DNA from: CAYRXM01 sp964449465
Lineage (GTDB): Bacteria; Chloroflexota; Anaerolineae; JAFGEY01
Length of the DNA: 64,000 bases
Direction: 5' to 3'
Assembly: GCA_964449465.1 (NCBI GenBank)
Contig: CAYVBK010000010.1
Location: 1-64,000, forward strand
A program made the position numbers and the translations under genes. The notes under the pieces were generated by a model that was not told the origin of the DNA, did no database searches, and was given only the letters and a program-made list of their open reading frames with translations. Of this stretch, positions 17,461-25,745 are shown one piece after another (the stretch's first letter is position 1; the number at the start of each line of letters is the position of its first letter).

Positions 17461-17581
17461 CTGGGAGGCCGCTGAAAAAGTCTATTTTTATCACAAAGGA
17501 CACCGAGAACACCAAGGTTTGCAATACCTGGCGTTTTTAAAAGTGCTTTGTGTCTTGGTGGTAGATGATTTTTCGGCGGCC
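17461..17581. repeat. Dispersed repeat copy B (MITE-like)
   Basis: It has imperfect terminal inverted repeats ggccgctgaaaaa (17467-17479) and tttttcggcggcc (17569-17581), 12 of 13 matching. The body matches the reverse complement of 44-144 over about 100 bp with few differences. It lies directly after valS and could form a long hairpin that ends transcription. No coding capacity. Confidence 0.75.
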
Positions 17582-17583
17582 TT

Positions 17584-17982
17584 TTAGGGCTGCTCTGGCT
17601 TGAATTGCAGGGCGGTCGAGTTGACGCAGTAGCGTTGAAAGGTGGGCGCAGGGCCGTCATCGAACACATGGCCGAGGTGGGCGCCGCAGCGGCGACACAG
17701 CACTTCGGTGCGCGGCATCAACAGCTTGAAATCGCTGGCTGTTTCAATATTTTCGTCCGAGATGGTCGCCCAAAAGCTGGGCCAGCCGCTGCCCGAATCG
17801 TATTTGGTTTCCGAACTGAACAAGGGCAGGCCGCAGCAAACACAACAATACTCACCTGTGGCCTTGTTTGAGTAATAGGCCCCGCTAAAGGGCGACTCGG
17901 TGCCTTTGCGACGGGCGACCCGATACTGTTCGGGGGTGAGTTGGGCCTGCCATTCCTGGTCCGATTTGATGATTTTTTCCAT
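17584..17982 (-). CDS. msrB: Peptide-methionine (R)-S-oxide reductase MsrB
   Basis: A 132-residue enzyme that repairs methionine-R-sulfoxide in proteins. The catalytic Cys is C119 in RYCVNSTAL. A zinc site is formed by C47/C50 (CVCCG) and C96/C99 (CRRCG). SGSGWPSFW and GAHLGHVFDDG are family signatures. The ATG at 17982 is preceded by GGAGG at 5 nt spacing; the longer reading from 17994 overlaps this site. A single-domain protein with no MsrA partner nearby. Confidence 0.96.
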   Translation of the reverse strand: MEKIIKSDQEWQAQLTPEQYRVARRKGTESPFSGAYYSNKATGEYCCVCCGLPLFSSETKYDSGSGWPSFWATISDENIETASDFKLLMPRTEVLCRRCGAHLGHVFDDGPAPTFQRYCVNSTALQFKPEQP

Positions 17983-18019
17983 CGTGTCCTCCATTTCGTG
18001 TGGGGCGGTTGATGCTATC

Positions 18020-18048
18020 AGTATAGCACAAAACGCAATTCTCGTCAG
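18020..18048 (-). promoter_or_regulatory. Promoter of msrB
   Basis: On the minus strand CTGACG (18048-18043) and TATACT (18025-18020) are spaced 17 bp apart, about 38 nt upstream of the start codon. Confidence 0.55.
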
Positions 18049-18101
18049 GACGTCTGATTTCCGATCATTGGAAAAAATGAGCGAACCGCAAGATTATGGT
18101 A

Positions 18102-18122
18102 TATAATGTGCGTAACGCACAT
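18102..18122 (+). promoter_or_regulatory. TATAAT box overlapping a palindromic operator-like site
   Basis: TATAAT (18102-18107) runs into the palindrome atgtgcg-taa-cgcacat (18106-18122). A repressor bound here would cover the start of transcription. No good -35 was found, and the nearest downstream gene is 245 bp away. Confidence 0.4.
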
Positions 18123-18367
18123 AGATGCAATGAAAGAAATTGCTGATGTCTCACTGTCATCGCTGGCGAGGGGGCCGCGGCGAGCAGGTTTGCCCCCAAC
18201 GCATTGATGACTCCTCTGCAAGATAACACTAAAACACCGTAAACCTTATTAAAAATATCAAGACTCATCGCCTCTCGCAAGTGCTTTCAGCGGACTCTTA
18301 ACCTTCAAACGGTTCATACAAGCCTTGATATTCTTTGTACTCTGGTTTTTTATTGGACTTGACCGAA

Positions 18368-20278
18368 ATGCAGACAATTAAAACCGAATGGGGACACCGC
18401 GCCGCCCTGATCGGGGTGTTGTGGCTGGCCGTGTTTTTGCGTTTTTTCCGCCTGGCCCAGGAAGGGTTTGCCAACCTGTATTATACCGCCGGGGTGCAAA
18501 GTATGCTCACCGGCTGGCGGCCTTTTTTCTTTGCCGCGTTCGACTCTGCCGGCTTTGTCTCTATTGACAAGCCGCCTTTGGGCTTGTGGATTCAAGCAGC
18601 TGCCGCGGCACTGTTGGGCTTTCGGGGATGGGTGCTTTTATGGCCGCAGGCAGTGGCCGGAGTGCTGTCGGTGGCTCTGGTCTACCGACTGACACGGCGT
18701 ATGTGGGGGCGACATCCTTCTGGGGCGATGGCCGGCTTGCTGGCTGCTCTATCGCTGGCCGTGACGCCGATCAGTGTGGCCACGAACCGCAACAATACCC
18801 AAGACAGCCTGTTGGTGTGTCTGCTGCTCCTGACGACGTGGGCTTTGTTCAAGGCTGCCGAGGCCGGGCGGTTGCGTTGGCTGCTGTTGGCCTTTGTCTT
18901 GGTGGGATTGGGTTTCAATATCAAGATGCTGCAAGCCTACATGGTGCTGCCAGCCTTTGGTTTGCTCTACCTGATTGCCGCCCCGATCCACTGGTGGAAG
19001 CGGCTGCTGCATCTGGGGTGGGCTGTTTTGCTGATGGGGGTGGTGTCGCTGACCTGGGCGGTGGCCGTAGACCTGACGCCGCCGGACCGCCGACCTTTTG
19101 TGGGCAGCAGCGCCGACAATTCGGTGCTGCAATTGATGACTGGTCACAACGGCCTGGCGCGGCTACTGCCGACCGGCCGTCCGCGCAACGCGTCCGCTGA
19201 GTCCGCTGCGCCCGCTGCGCCCAATCCATCAGGCAATCCGCAGCCGGGCGGGGCGTTTTCGCACGAGACCGGCGATCCGGGTATCGGGCGGTTGTTCAAC
19301 CGGCAGTTGGCTGGGCAGGCGATGTGGCTGCTGCCGCTGGCTGGTTGGGGGGCGTGGGTCGTTCTGCGCCGTCCCGAACCGCAGCCGCGTCGCGCTGCAT
19401 TGTTCTGGCTGGCCTGGCTGTTGCCACAGATGGTTTTTTTCAGCTTTGCCAACCTCTTTCACCGCTATTACCTGGAGATGTTGGCTCCGGCGTTGGCCGT
19501 GCTGGTTGGCAGCGGCGGGGCAGCGATGTTTGAGCATGGCCGTCGCCGTATCGTGCTGCCGATCCTGGCCTTGATCGGCACGGCGGCTTGTCAGGTGTTG
19601 ATTTTGTGGCCGTTTCCAGCCTGGCGTTGGGGGCTGTCGCTGTCGATGGGGTTGTTGGGCGGCCTGGCCATGATCGGCATGGTTCAGCCGGCCTGGCTTT
19701 GGGGGCATAAAGTTGCTCCCTGGCTTGGGCTGTTGGGGCTGCTGATCGCGCCGACGGTGTGGGCCTGGATTCCGGTGTGGTATGGCGGGGATGGCTGGCT
19801 GCCGTTCGCCGGTCCCGACCTGGCTGTGGAAAGGCGGGTTGCGCCCACACAAAAGGCCAATGAGCGTCTGGTGGCCTTGTTGCAGGCGCAGCGTCGCGGC
19901 GAAACCTGGCTGCTGGCTACGCTCAATGCCCGTGATGCGGCGCCGATCATCCTGGCCACGGGCCAGCCGGTGATGGCGTTGGGCGGGTTTTCGGGGAGCG
20001 ATGCCATTTTGACGCCGCCCGAATTGACCGAGATGGTGCGCGCCGGACGGGTGCGCTTTTTTCTGCTGCCTGGCGGCGTAGGGCGTCCTCCCGAAGGCGC
20101 GCCGCCTTATTCACCGGCGCATTGGGTGGTGCAGCAGTGTCATCCGCTGTCGGCCCAACAGTGGGGCGGGCCGGTCGGTGGGCCGGGTATGGTGTTGTGG
20201 GATTGTCGTCGCCAGGAACTGAGTGGGGTGTTCCCGAACAAGTTCGGGATGCCGACATCCAAGTGGGGCAACGAGTAG
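18368..20278 (+). CDS. Membrane glycosyltransferase, GT39/PMT-like (ArnT superfamily)
   Basis: A 636-residue polytopic GT-C transferase, expected to move a sugar from a polyprenyl-phosphate donor to a protein or glycan on the outer face of the membrane. The hallmark DKPPLGLWIQ lies in the first extracytoplasmic loop (FDSAGFVSIDKPPL), and TNRNNTQDSLLV follows, as in Bacillus-type GT39 proteins. About 10-12 hydrophobic segments fill residues 10-480, with a Pro/Ala-rich loop (about 285-310) and a soluble C-terminal part. The start at 18368 lacks a clear ribosome site; an upstream TTG at 18335 is possible. The last 15 or so codons are written in a 50-bp tandem repeat (20231-20322), so the C-terminal tail is repeat-derived. 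Confidence 0.82.
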   Translation: MQTIKTEWGHRAALIGVLWLAVFLRFFRLAQEGFANLYYTAGVQSMLTGWRPFFFAAFDSAGFVSIDKPPLGLWIQAAAAALLGFRGWVLLWPQAVAGVLSVALVYRLTRRMWGRHPSGAMAGLLAALSLAVTPISVATNRNNTQDSLLVCLLLLTTWALFKAAEAGRLRWLLLAFVLVGLGFNIKMLQAYMVLPAFGLLYLIAAPIHWWKRLLHLGWAVLLMGVVSLTWAVAVDLTPPDRRPFVGSSADNSVLQLMTGHNGLARLLPTGRPRNASAESAAPAAPNPSGNPQPGGAFSHETGDPGIGRLFNRQLAGQAMWLLPLAGWGAWVVLRRPEPQPRRAALFWLAWLLPQMVFFSFANLFHRYYLEMLAPALAVLVGSGGAAMFEHGRRRIVLPILALIGTAACQVLILWPFPAWRWGLSLSMGLLGGLAMIGMVQPAWLWGHKVAPWLGLLGLLIAPTVWAWIPVWYGGDGWLPFAGPDLAVERRVAPTQKANERLVALLQAQRRGETWLLATLNARDAAPIILATGQPVMALGGFSGSDAILTPPELTEMVRAGRVRFFLLPGGVGRPPEGAPPYSPAHWVVQQCHPLSAQQWGGPVGGPGMVLWDCRRQELSGVFPNKFGMPTSKWGNE

Positions 20279-20322
20279 TATCCCCGAACAAGTTCGGGAT
20301 GCCGACATCCAAGTGAGGCAAC
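20231..20322 (+). repeat. 50-bp tandem repeat at the 3' end of the GT39 gene
   Basis: Two copies with a 50-bp period (20231 and 20281) share about 40 bases with two differences. Each contains the inverted repeat ccgaac-aa-gttcgg. The first copy encodes the final residues of the glycosyltransferase (PNKFGMPTSK), and the stop codon lies at its end. Confidence 0.85.
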
Positions 20323-20341
20323 AGCGTGACCTCCAGTCTGG

Positions 20342-21517
20342 TCATTTGTACAATTCCACCTGTTTTTTGTCTGCCGCAAACTGTCGATCATAGTTGACCC
20401 ACTCGCCCTCCAGGTCGGACACGGACTGCCCGGCATCCAGGTGCGGGCGCACCCAGCCGTTGCCGATCAGCAGGTCGAAATGCGGCGGATGTCCCTCCCA
20501 ACTGCTTTTCAGCCACGCAAAATCATCGGGCCACAGCGCATGCACGGCGGCGAGTAGATGCAGTCCCACACTCAGAGGGCGAAACACGGCCCGGTTCAGC
20601 ACGTGGATAAACACTCCCTGACATGTCTGTTGCGCGTGTTTGGAGGCGCAAGGGGTAAACCAGGTGGGGCGAAAGCGCACGCCGGGCAAGGCCATGTTGT
20701 TGAGGGCGTCGGCCAGGCGGTAGGCGTCTATCCAGGGCGCCCCGACCGCCTCAAACGGCGTGGCCGTGCCGCGACCGCACGACAGGTTGGTCCCCTCCAG
20801 CAGGCAGGCGCCGGGATAGACCATGGCTGTGTCGGGTTTGGGCATGGCCGGCGAGGGCGGCGCCCAGGGCAGGCCGGTTTGCTCGAACCACATGGCCCGT
20901 TTCCACCCTTGAGCTGGAATGACCGTCAATGCGGCGTTCAGATTATGCTCGCGGTTCAGCCAGACGGCCAGCTCGCCTATGGTCAAACTGTGCCGCAAGG
21001 GGATGGAGTATCTCCCCACAAAAGACTCGTAGCCTGGCTCGACCGGCGGCCCCTCGACAATTTGCCCGCCGATGGGGTTGGGGCGATCCAGGATGATCAA
21101 GGGGAGGTCATACTCAGCGGCAGCCTCCAGCACATAGCTCATCGTCCAGATATAGGTGTAAAAGCGCGTTCCGACATCTTGAATATCAAAGAGCAGCGCA
21201 TCAATGCCTTGCAGCATGTCGGCGGTGGGTTTTTTTGCGTCGCCATACAGGCTGTAGACCGGCAGGTCGGTGCGCGGGTCTTGGGTAGACGAGACGGCGG
21301 CGCCGTCGGCAGCGTGAGCCTGCAAGCCGTGTTCAGGGGCGAACAAGGCCGCCAGTTGACATTTGGGGTGCAAAGCGTCTATGGCCGGAACGGCCTGGGC
21401 AGTGATGGCGCTGGAACTGGTGACCAGGCCTACCCGTCGGCCGGCCAACAGGTCGAGGTGATCGGCCAAAAGCACATCCAGGCCGGGTTGGACGATAGAG
21501 CTATCGGGACGATCCAT
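20342..21517 (-). CDS. namZ: DUF1343 family exo-beta-N-acetylmuramidase NamZ
   Basis: A 391-residue protein of the DUF1343 family, characterised as exo-lytic beta-N-acetylmuramidases that release MurNAc from peptidoglycan fragments. Family marks are LFAPEHGLQ, LPVYSLYG, LLFDIQDVGTRFYTYIWTM, ILDRPNPIGG and LSCGRGTATPFE. No signal peptide is visible, which points to cytosolic cell-wall recycling or a missed export route. It starts 18 nt after the NUDIX stop codon and is the last gene of the long minus-strand run. Its role among redox genes is unclear. Confidence 0.85.
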   Translation of the reverse strand: MDRPDSSIVQPGLDVLLADHLDLLAGRRVGLVTSSSAITAQAVPAIDALHPKCQLAALFAPEHGLQAHAADGAAVSSTQDPRTDLPVYSLYGDAKKPTADMLQGIDALLFDIQDVGTRFYTYIWTMSYVLEAAAEYDLPLIILDRPNPIGGQIVEGPPVEPGYESFVGRYSIPLRHSLTIGELAVWLNREHNLNAALTVIPAQGWKRAMWFEQTGLPWAPPSPAMPKPDTAMVYPGACLLEGTNLSCGRGTATPFEAVGAPWIDAYRLADALNNMALPGVRFRPTWFTPCASKHAQQTCQGVFIHVLNRAVFRPLSVGLHLLAAVHALWPDDFAWLKSSWEGHPPHFDLLIGNGWVRPHLDAGQSVSDLEGEWVNYDRQFAADKKQVELYK

Positions 21518-21535
21518 GTTCGGTCTCCTGCACGT

Positions 21536-22186
21536 TCATTGTCGGGGCAATTCTTGTGGTTGCCTCTGTTGGCAGATCAAATCCAGCCATTTGTTTTGCC
21601 CGGCTACCAATTGCGGGCGGGGAATGAGCGGCGTCCAGAACAGGTGAAACGTGTGTCCGCCGTCCGACAGCACATCCCACGAGTCGGGGGTGGGAGCAGT
21701 GAGGGTGAGGTGGAAAAAGTGCCGTTCCAGGCGATGGGCCAGCCCTGCAGCAGGCAGCCAACCGCTGATGCGCACTCGCGGGATTGGCATTTCGGCGTTC
21801 AAGTCCATTTCTTCGTATATCACCTGAGCAAAGCCATTGACCTGGTCTGTCTGTTCCACCCAGCATCCCCGCGATAGTCCAAATCCCAGCTCTGGCGCAT
21901 CGGCGGCCGGGCCAATGCGCAGAGCGGTTGTTTGGGTCACCAGCCGCCAGTTGTCGTCCAGGTTGGTGATTTGGATATCCAGGCAGGATTTGATCTGTAC
22001 CTGGGTGAGGCCGGTTTCTTCTTGCACCTCGCGCAGCAAGGCTATCTCGATGGGTTCGTCGGCCTCGACGGTGCCGGCCGGAAGCTGGATGCCGGCATGG
22101 GGATGGCGAAAGACCAGCAGCTCGGGGGCGTTTGCGCCTGGGCGGGTGATCATGGCCGTGACTTTGGCCAGCGTGGTGTGGTTCAT
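21536..22186 (-). CDS. NUDIX hydrolase
   Basis: A 216-residue protein with a full Nudix box: GTVEADEPIEIALLREVQEE followed by TGL fits G-x5-E-x7-RE-x2-EE-xG. The family cleaves nucleoside diphosphates linked to another group and needs Mg2+. The ATG at 22186 overlaps the stop of the membrane protein gene as ATGA, so this start is well supported against a longer in-frame one at 22261. The C-terminal part (about 140-216) is not recognised. Substrate unknown. Confidence 0.88.
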   Translation of the reverse strand: MNHTTLAKVTAMITRPGANAPELLVFRHPHAGIQLPAGTVEADEPIEIALLREVQEETGLTQVQIKSCLDIQITNLDDNWRLVTQTTALRIGPAADAPELGFGLSRGCWVEQTDQVNGFAQVIYEEMDLNAEMPIPRVRISGWLPAAGLAHRLERHFFHLTLTAPTPDSWDVLSDGGHTFHLFWTPLIPRPQLVAGQNKWLDLICQQRQPQELPRQ

Positions 22187-22722
22187 CTGGCGCGTCGGCC
22201 GACCTGGATCAGGGACAGGGCGATGAGGCCGCCGGCCAGGGCGGTGGCCAATTGCGGCCACTGCATCATATAGGCCAGCGATGCCGGGATGATGGCCGTT
22301 TGTGCCGCCCCGCCGGCCATAACGGTCAATGGGCGAACGGTCAGCCAGGCGACGGCGGCGTACAGCCAGGCAAATTTGAGCATAGCTGCGGCCAGAACGG
22401 CCAGCCGGCGATTTTTTTCACGCAGCGCGCCGTAAACGACGCTCAAGATGGCGTTGCCGATGCCGATCAAGGGAATTATGACTATCAGCGGCAGCGGCAG
22501 CACGCCGCCCAAGAGGGCGTTCAGCGGCGTGAGCAGCCCGACCAGCACGGCCGCGCCGACGCCGCCGGTTTCGACGGTCAGAATCAGCAGGGCGTTGACC
22601 AGCGGGCCGGTGATCCACTGTGGCAGGCCCAGGGCGGGGATCAGCAGCCCTGACCCGGCCAGGCCGAGCGTCAAAATGATCCGAGAGAAGGTTATTTTGG
22701 GGTGAGTGGTGATAACCGACAT
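22183..22722 (-). CDS. Integral membrane protein, ECF-transporter S-component-like
   Basis: A 179-residue hydrophobic protein with about five or six helices, a first short cytosolic segment and a basic C-terminus. Size, helix pattern and the GPLVNALLILTVETGG-type start of helix 2 recall vitamin-uptake S components and the small membrane proteins that accompany [FeFe]-hydrogenases in clostridia. AAGGAG precedes the ATG. It lies 11 nt after the phosphatase stop and overlaps the NUDIX gene by ATGA. No ECF A or T genes are nearby. The family assignment is tentative. Confidence 0.5.
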   Translation of the reverse strand: MSVITTHPKITFSRIILTLGLAGSGLLIPALGLPQWITGPLVNALLILTVETGGVGAAVLVGLLTPLNALLGGVLPLPLIVIIPLIGIGNAILSVVYGALREKNRRLAVLAAAMLKFAWLYAAVAWLTVRPLTVMAGGAAQTAIIPASLAYMMQWPQLATALAGGLIALSLIQVGRRAR

Positions 22723-22733
22723 GGAAAGCTCCT

Positions 22734-23897
22734 TTACAGATGTTCGACCGTAACCTGTTTGTTTCTTTTTTCCAATTCTTGAATCAAATCTTCCAGGTAA
22801 ATCTGGCGCATCGGTTTGCCGCGCACCACATCGGCCAGTTGGGTGGGGTTGAGGGCGTCGCCGACGATAAAATGGACACTGTCGGCCTGGAGCAGCAAGC
22901 GCGCCAGTTGCACATCGGCCTCCTGGCCGGGTGGCAGGTCGTGGACGGTGGCGGCCTGCCGGAGCAGGTCGCCGGTGGAGCTAAGCGTCAGGATGCCCTC
23001 TGTGACCAGGTCAATTCCTTCCAGCCGCGCTACCGGCGGCAGTTTGTGCCGACTGCCGCCCTGTTGCGGCGGTCGCCAGGCCACCTCTAGTTTTTTGCCC
23101 AATACGCGGGCGGCCAGTTGAGCGGTGGTGCCGCCGCAGATGGCTTTGATGCCGCGCAGCGAGACCAGTTTGTTGACGGCTTCTTCGTCTAGTTCGGGGC
23201 GCGAGGGCGGCCCGGTGAGGATGTTGATCTGGCGCGGCTTGCGCACCCACATACCTACGGCGGTCGAGTCGTCGCCGGGGCGGCCTTGATAGAGTTTAAG
23301 GCAGGTCTGGCTGAGCGAGCGTACCAGTTGATGGGCGTCGCCGCGCGTTTCGGCCCAACGGCGCACGGCAGTGGCCACGTTTTTCCAGCCCCAGCCAAAG
23401 CGGTACAGCCCGCCCACGCCGGCATGGATATAGCCGTCGCTGACCATGACCATATAGTCGTTTTCTTGCAGGGTAAAACGTGCCTCACGGATGGTGCGCT
23501 CTCCTACCCTGCGCTCCTGGGTGGGCACCTCGACAATTTGCTGGTCGCGCACCCAGATCAGCTTTTCGCAGTCGTACTCGATCAAATAGGCTTCTCGTCC
23601 GCGCAGCACGTGCAGCACTGCAAAAGTGGCATAGGCCAGGTGGCGCACCTGACATTCGGGCAGGGTGACGACCAATGTCTCGATGACTTCGTCAATGCTG
23701 GCCCCTTTTTCCAGCATCGAAGCGGCAATTTCGGCGGTCAGGGTAGAGAGGATGTTGGCTTTGACGCCGCTGCCCAGCCCGTCAGACAAGACCACGATCA
23801 GGGCGTCGGGCGTGGTGGTGATTTTGACACAATCACCGCACAATTCTTCCCCACTTTTATTCAAACTGTCCCAGGCAACTTCAACGATTTGATTCAT
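22734..23897 (-). CDS. SpoIIE/PP2C-type serine phosphatase linked to the sensory hydrogenase
   Basis: About 387 residues. The N-terminal SpoIIE-like PPM phosphatase domain (about 1-215) shows metal-binding marks VVLSDGLGSG, MVMVSDGYIHAG and GRPGDDSTAVGM. The C-terminal part (about 225-387) contains LRGIKAICGGTTAQLAARVLGK and is seen in hydrogenase-linked phosphatases. It follows the hydrogenase gene by about 58 nt, or 4 nt if translation starts at the in-frame ATG 23951. I prefer MNQIVEVAW at 23897 because the conserved domain begins there, but its ribosome site is weak. It probably relays the hydrogenase signal by dephosphorylating a protein partner. Confidence 0.78.
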   Translation of the reverse strand: MNQIVEVAWDSLNKSGEELCGDCVKITTTPDALIVVLSDGLGSGVKANILSTLTAEIAASMLEKGASIDEVIETLVVTLPECQVRHLAYATFAVLHVLRGREAYLIEYDCEKLIWVRDQQIVEVPTQERRVGERTIREARFTLQENDYMVMVSDGYIHAGVGGLYRFGWGWKNVATAVRRWAETRGDAHQLVRSLSQTCLKLYQGRPGDDSTAVGMWVRKPRQINILTGPPSRPELDEEAVNKLVSLRGIKAICGGTTAQLAARVLGKKLEVAWRPPQQGGSRHKLPPVARLEGIDLVTEGILTLSSTGDLLRQAATVHDLPPGQEADVQLARLLLQADSVHFIVGDALNPTQLADVVRGKPMRQIYLEDLIQELEKRNKQVTVEHL

Positions 23898-23955
23898 CTT
23901 GCGGTCCAAGAGCCGGCAAGTCGCCGGCGTTCCTCCATTTTTTGAGATCATTTGA

Positions 23956-25728
23956 TCATTCAGCGTCCTCGGCAGGACGGTCTACCAGGCGGGCCAGTTG
24001 GGTGAGCAGCACTTTGGTTTCGGCGGTGGTTTCGCCCAACAAACCGGCGATCTCGTGCGCCACACGCATCTGCTGCTGGATCACTTCTTGGGTGCGTTGC
24101 AGGGTTTCGGCGCGCAGGCGGGCCATCTTGTCGCGCTCTTGCTCGCGCCCGGTCACGTCGCGCAAGATGCCCACGATCAGGTTTTCGTTGCCCACCGGCA
24201 CGATGCTTTGCTCGACAATCAGATCGGCGCGCTGACGCACGATTTTGTTCATCGCCGGCTGATTTTGGTCGCGCACGGCCACAAAGTCTTCGATCACCGG
24301 GACGATGGAGCGCAGGGGGTGCCCCAGCACGTTGATCCGGCGGCAGTTGAACATTTTTTCCGCTGAAGCAGACAAACCCTGAATGTGCAGCGAACGATCT
24401 ATGATCAGGATGGCGTTGGGGGTCACGTCCATGACCACGTTGGTCAACGATTCGGCGCGCGAGCGCATAAAGGGGACGCACATGGTGGCCTCGGCCATGC
24501 CGCGCAAGACGGCGCGTGCCTTGTCGCGACACGAGTCATAGCCGCACGCGCCGCAGTTGTATTCGTCTTCGGGGGTATACTTGTCTACCTGGTGCAGCAC
24601 CTGGCTAATCTGCTCTTCGGTGAATTGTGGCTCTGGCTGGCTATAGTCTTGATAGGATCGGCCGAGGTTGGGCCACTGTTCGCGTGTGGGCAGCGGTTTG
24701 GGCTGGCGGCGGGTGGCATAGGCCATCACTCGCTGGCGCGACAGGATGACGCTTTTGTGATCCATCAGGGCAGGGCCGTTGATGCAGCCGCCGCCGCAGG
24801 CCAGCAGTTCGACCAGGCAAGCCTCGACGGCGCCGGAGCGGATGCCTTCCAGCACGTTTTGGCATGTGCCGATGCCCGATGCAGCCAGAGTGTGACCGGA
24901 CAAAATGTCGGTGTCCATATTGGCCGTGCCGACCAGCCCGCCCTCTACCGGAAACAGGCGGGCATTGATGCGCTCAAAAACGTTGGTGCGCTGTGAGGGG
25001 GGTGCCGTGCGCGGGTCGGCCGGCGGCAGAATGACCCCGACCTGCTGCATCCATTCTTCCAACTCGTCAAAGGTGAGGGCGGCGTCTATGGCCCCTTGCA
25101 GTTCTGGCTCGACGATTTCGCCTTTTTTGGCGATGCACGGCCCAATGAACACGATAAATGCCTGCGGCCCGTGTTGTTGACGCAGATAGCGGCCATGGGC
25201 GATCATAGGCGAGACGATGGGGGCCAGGTGTGGGATCAGGTCGGGGTAGCAGTGTTCGACCAGGCTGACCACCACCGGGCATGAGCTGGCGATCAGTGGC
25301 CAGCGGTTGCGCATTTGGTGAACCAGGTCGCCGTGCGCCAGGCCGACCATTTCGGCGCCAAAGGCAGTTTCTTCGGCGGCGGCAAAGCCCAGTTGACGCA
25401 GGGCGTCTTCGATCTGGTTGAATGTGGCGATCTCGAAATAGGCCGGCGCGGATGGAGCTACGCTGGCAATGACCGGGCGGCCGGCTTGCAGAGCGGCCTG
25501 CACGGCCGGGCGGTCGTCGCGGCTGACTTTGGCCTGTTGCGGGCAGGCGCGCACACAGTTGGCGCAGGCGATGCACAACTCGTGCACCACCTGTGCTTGC
25601 CCGTCGCGCACGCGCACGGCTTTGACCGGGCAGGTGCGCACGCAGCGATAACAGTCGCGGCAGCGCGCCGGGTTGGTGTTGATCAGGCCGGATGCAGGTT
25701 GTTCAACGGGCAGATCGAGTTGAGACAT
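23956..25728 (-). CDS. hydS: Putative sensory [FeFe]-hydrogenase, group C (HydS-like), with PAS domain
   Basis: A 590-residue protein. Two [4Fe-4S] sites lie at C23/26/29/33 and C52/55/58/62, then the H-cluster domain. Motif L1 reads IASSCP (C150): Ser replaces the proton-transfer Cys of the standard TSCCP. L2 is GPCIAKK (C198) and L3 is LACGGGCINGP (C311, C315). The four cluster-bridging cysteines are kept. A further cluster motif (C392, C395, C400, C417) precedes a PAS domain (about 425-540) and a C-terminal coiled coil. This layout matches group C, regarded as H2 or redox sensors rather than bulk enzymes. The ATG at 25728 has GGGGGAG upstream. Partners are likely the adjacent phosphatase and [2Fe-2S] protein. 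Confidence 0.88.
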   Translation of the reverse strand: MSQLDLPVEQPASGLINTNPARCRDCYRCVRTCPVKAVRVRDGQAQVVHELCIACANCVRACPQQAKVSRDDRPAVQAALQAGRPVIASVAPSAPAYFEIATFNQIEDALRQLGFAAAEETAFGAEMVGLAHGDLVHQMRNRWPLIASSCPVVVSLVEHCYPDLIPHLAPIVSPMIAHGRYLRQQHGPQAFIVFIGPCIAKKGEIVEPELQGAIDAALTFDELEEWMQQVGVILPPADPRTAPPSQRTNVFERINARLFPVEGGLVGTANMDTDILSGHTLAASGIGTCQNVLEGIRSGAVEACLVELLACGGGCINGPALMDHKSVILSRQRVMAYATRRQPKPLPTREQWPNLGRSYQDYSQPEPQFTEEQISQVLHQVDKYTPEDEYNCGACGYDSCRDKARAVLRGMAEATMCVPFMRSRAESLTNVVMDVTPNAILIIDRSLHIQGLSASAEKMFNCRRINVLGHPLRSIVPVIEDFVAVRDQNQPAMNKIVRQRADLIVEQSIVPVGNENLIVGILRDVTGREQERDKMARLRAETLQRTQEVIQQQMRVAHEIAGLLGETTAETKVLLTQLARLVDRPAEDAE

Positions 25729-25745
25729 ACGACTCGCTCCCCCCA

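Larger units (their letters stand above)
17995..18367. other. Intergenic region between msrB and the GT39 gene
   Basis: It holds the msrB promoter (18020-18048), the second copy of the 22-bp repeat (18071-18092) and a TATAAT (18102-18107) overlapping a perfect palindrome (18106-18122). The remaining 240 bp before the glycosyltransferase show no recognisable gene or RNA. Confidence 0.6.

Noticed and set aside
20558..21877. 439-residue ORF on the + strand
   Set aside because: It is antisense to namZ and the NUDIX gene, both of which show clear family motifs; its own translation has none.
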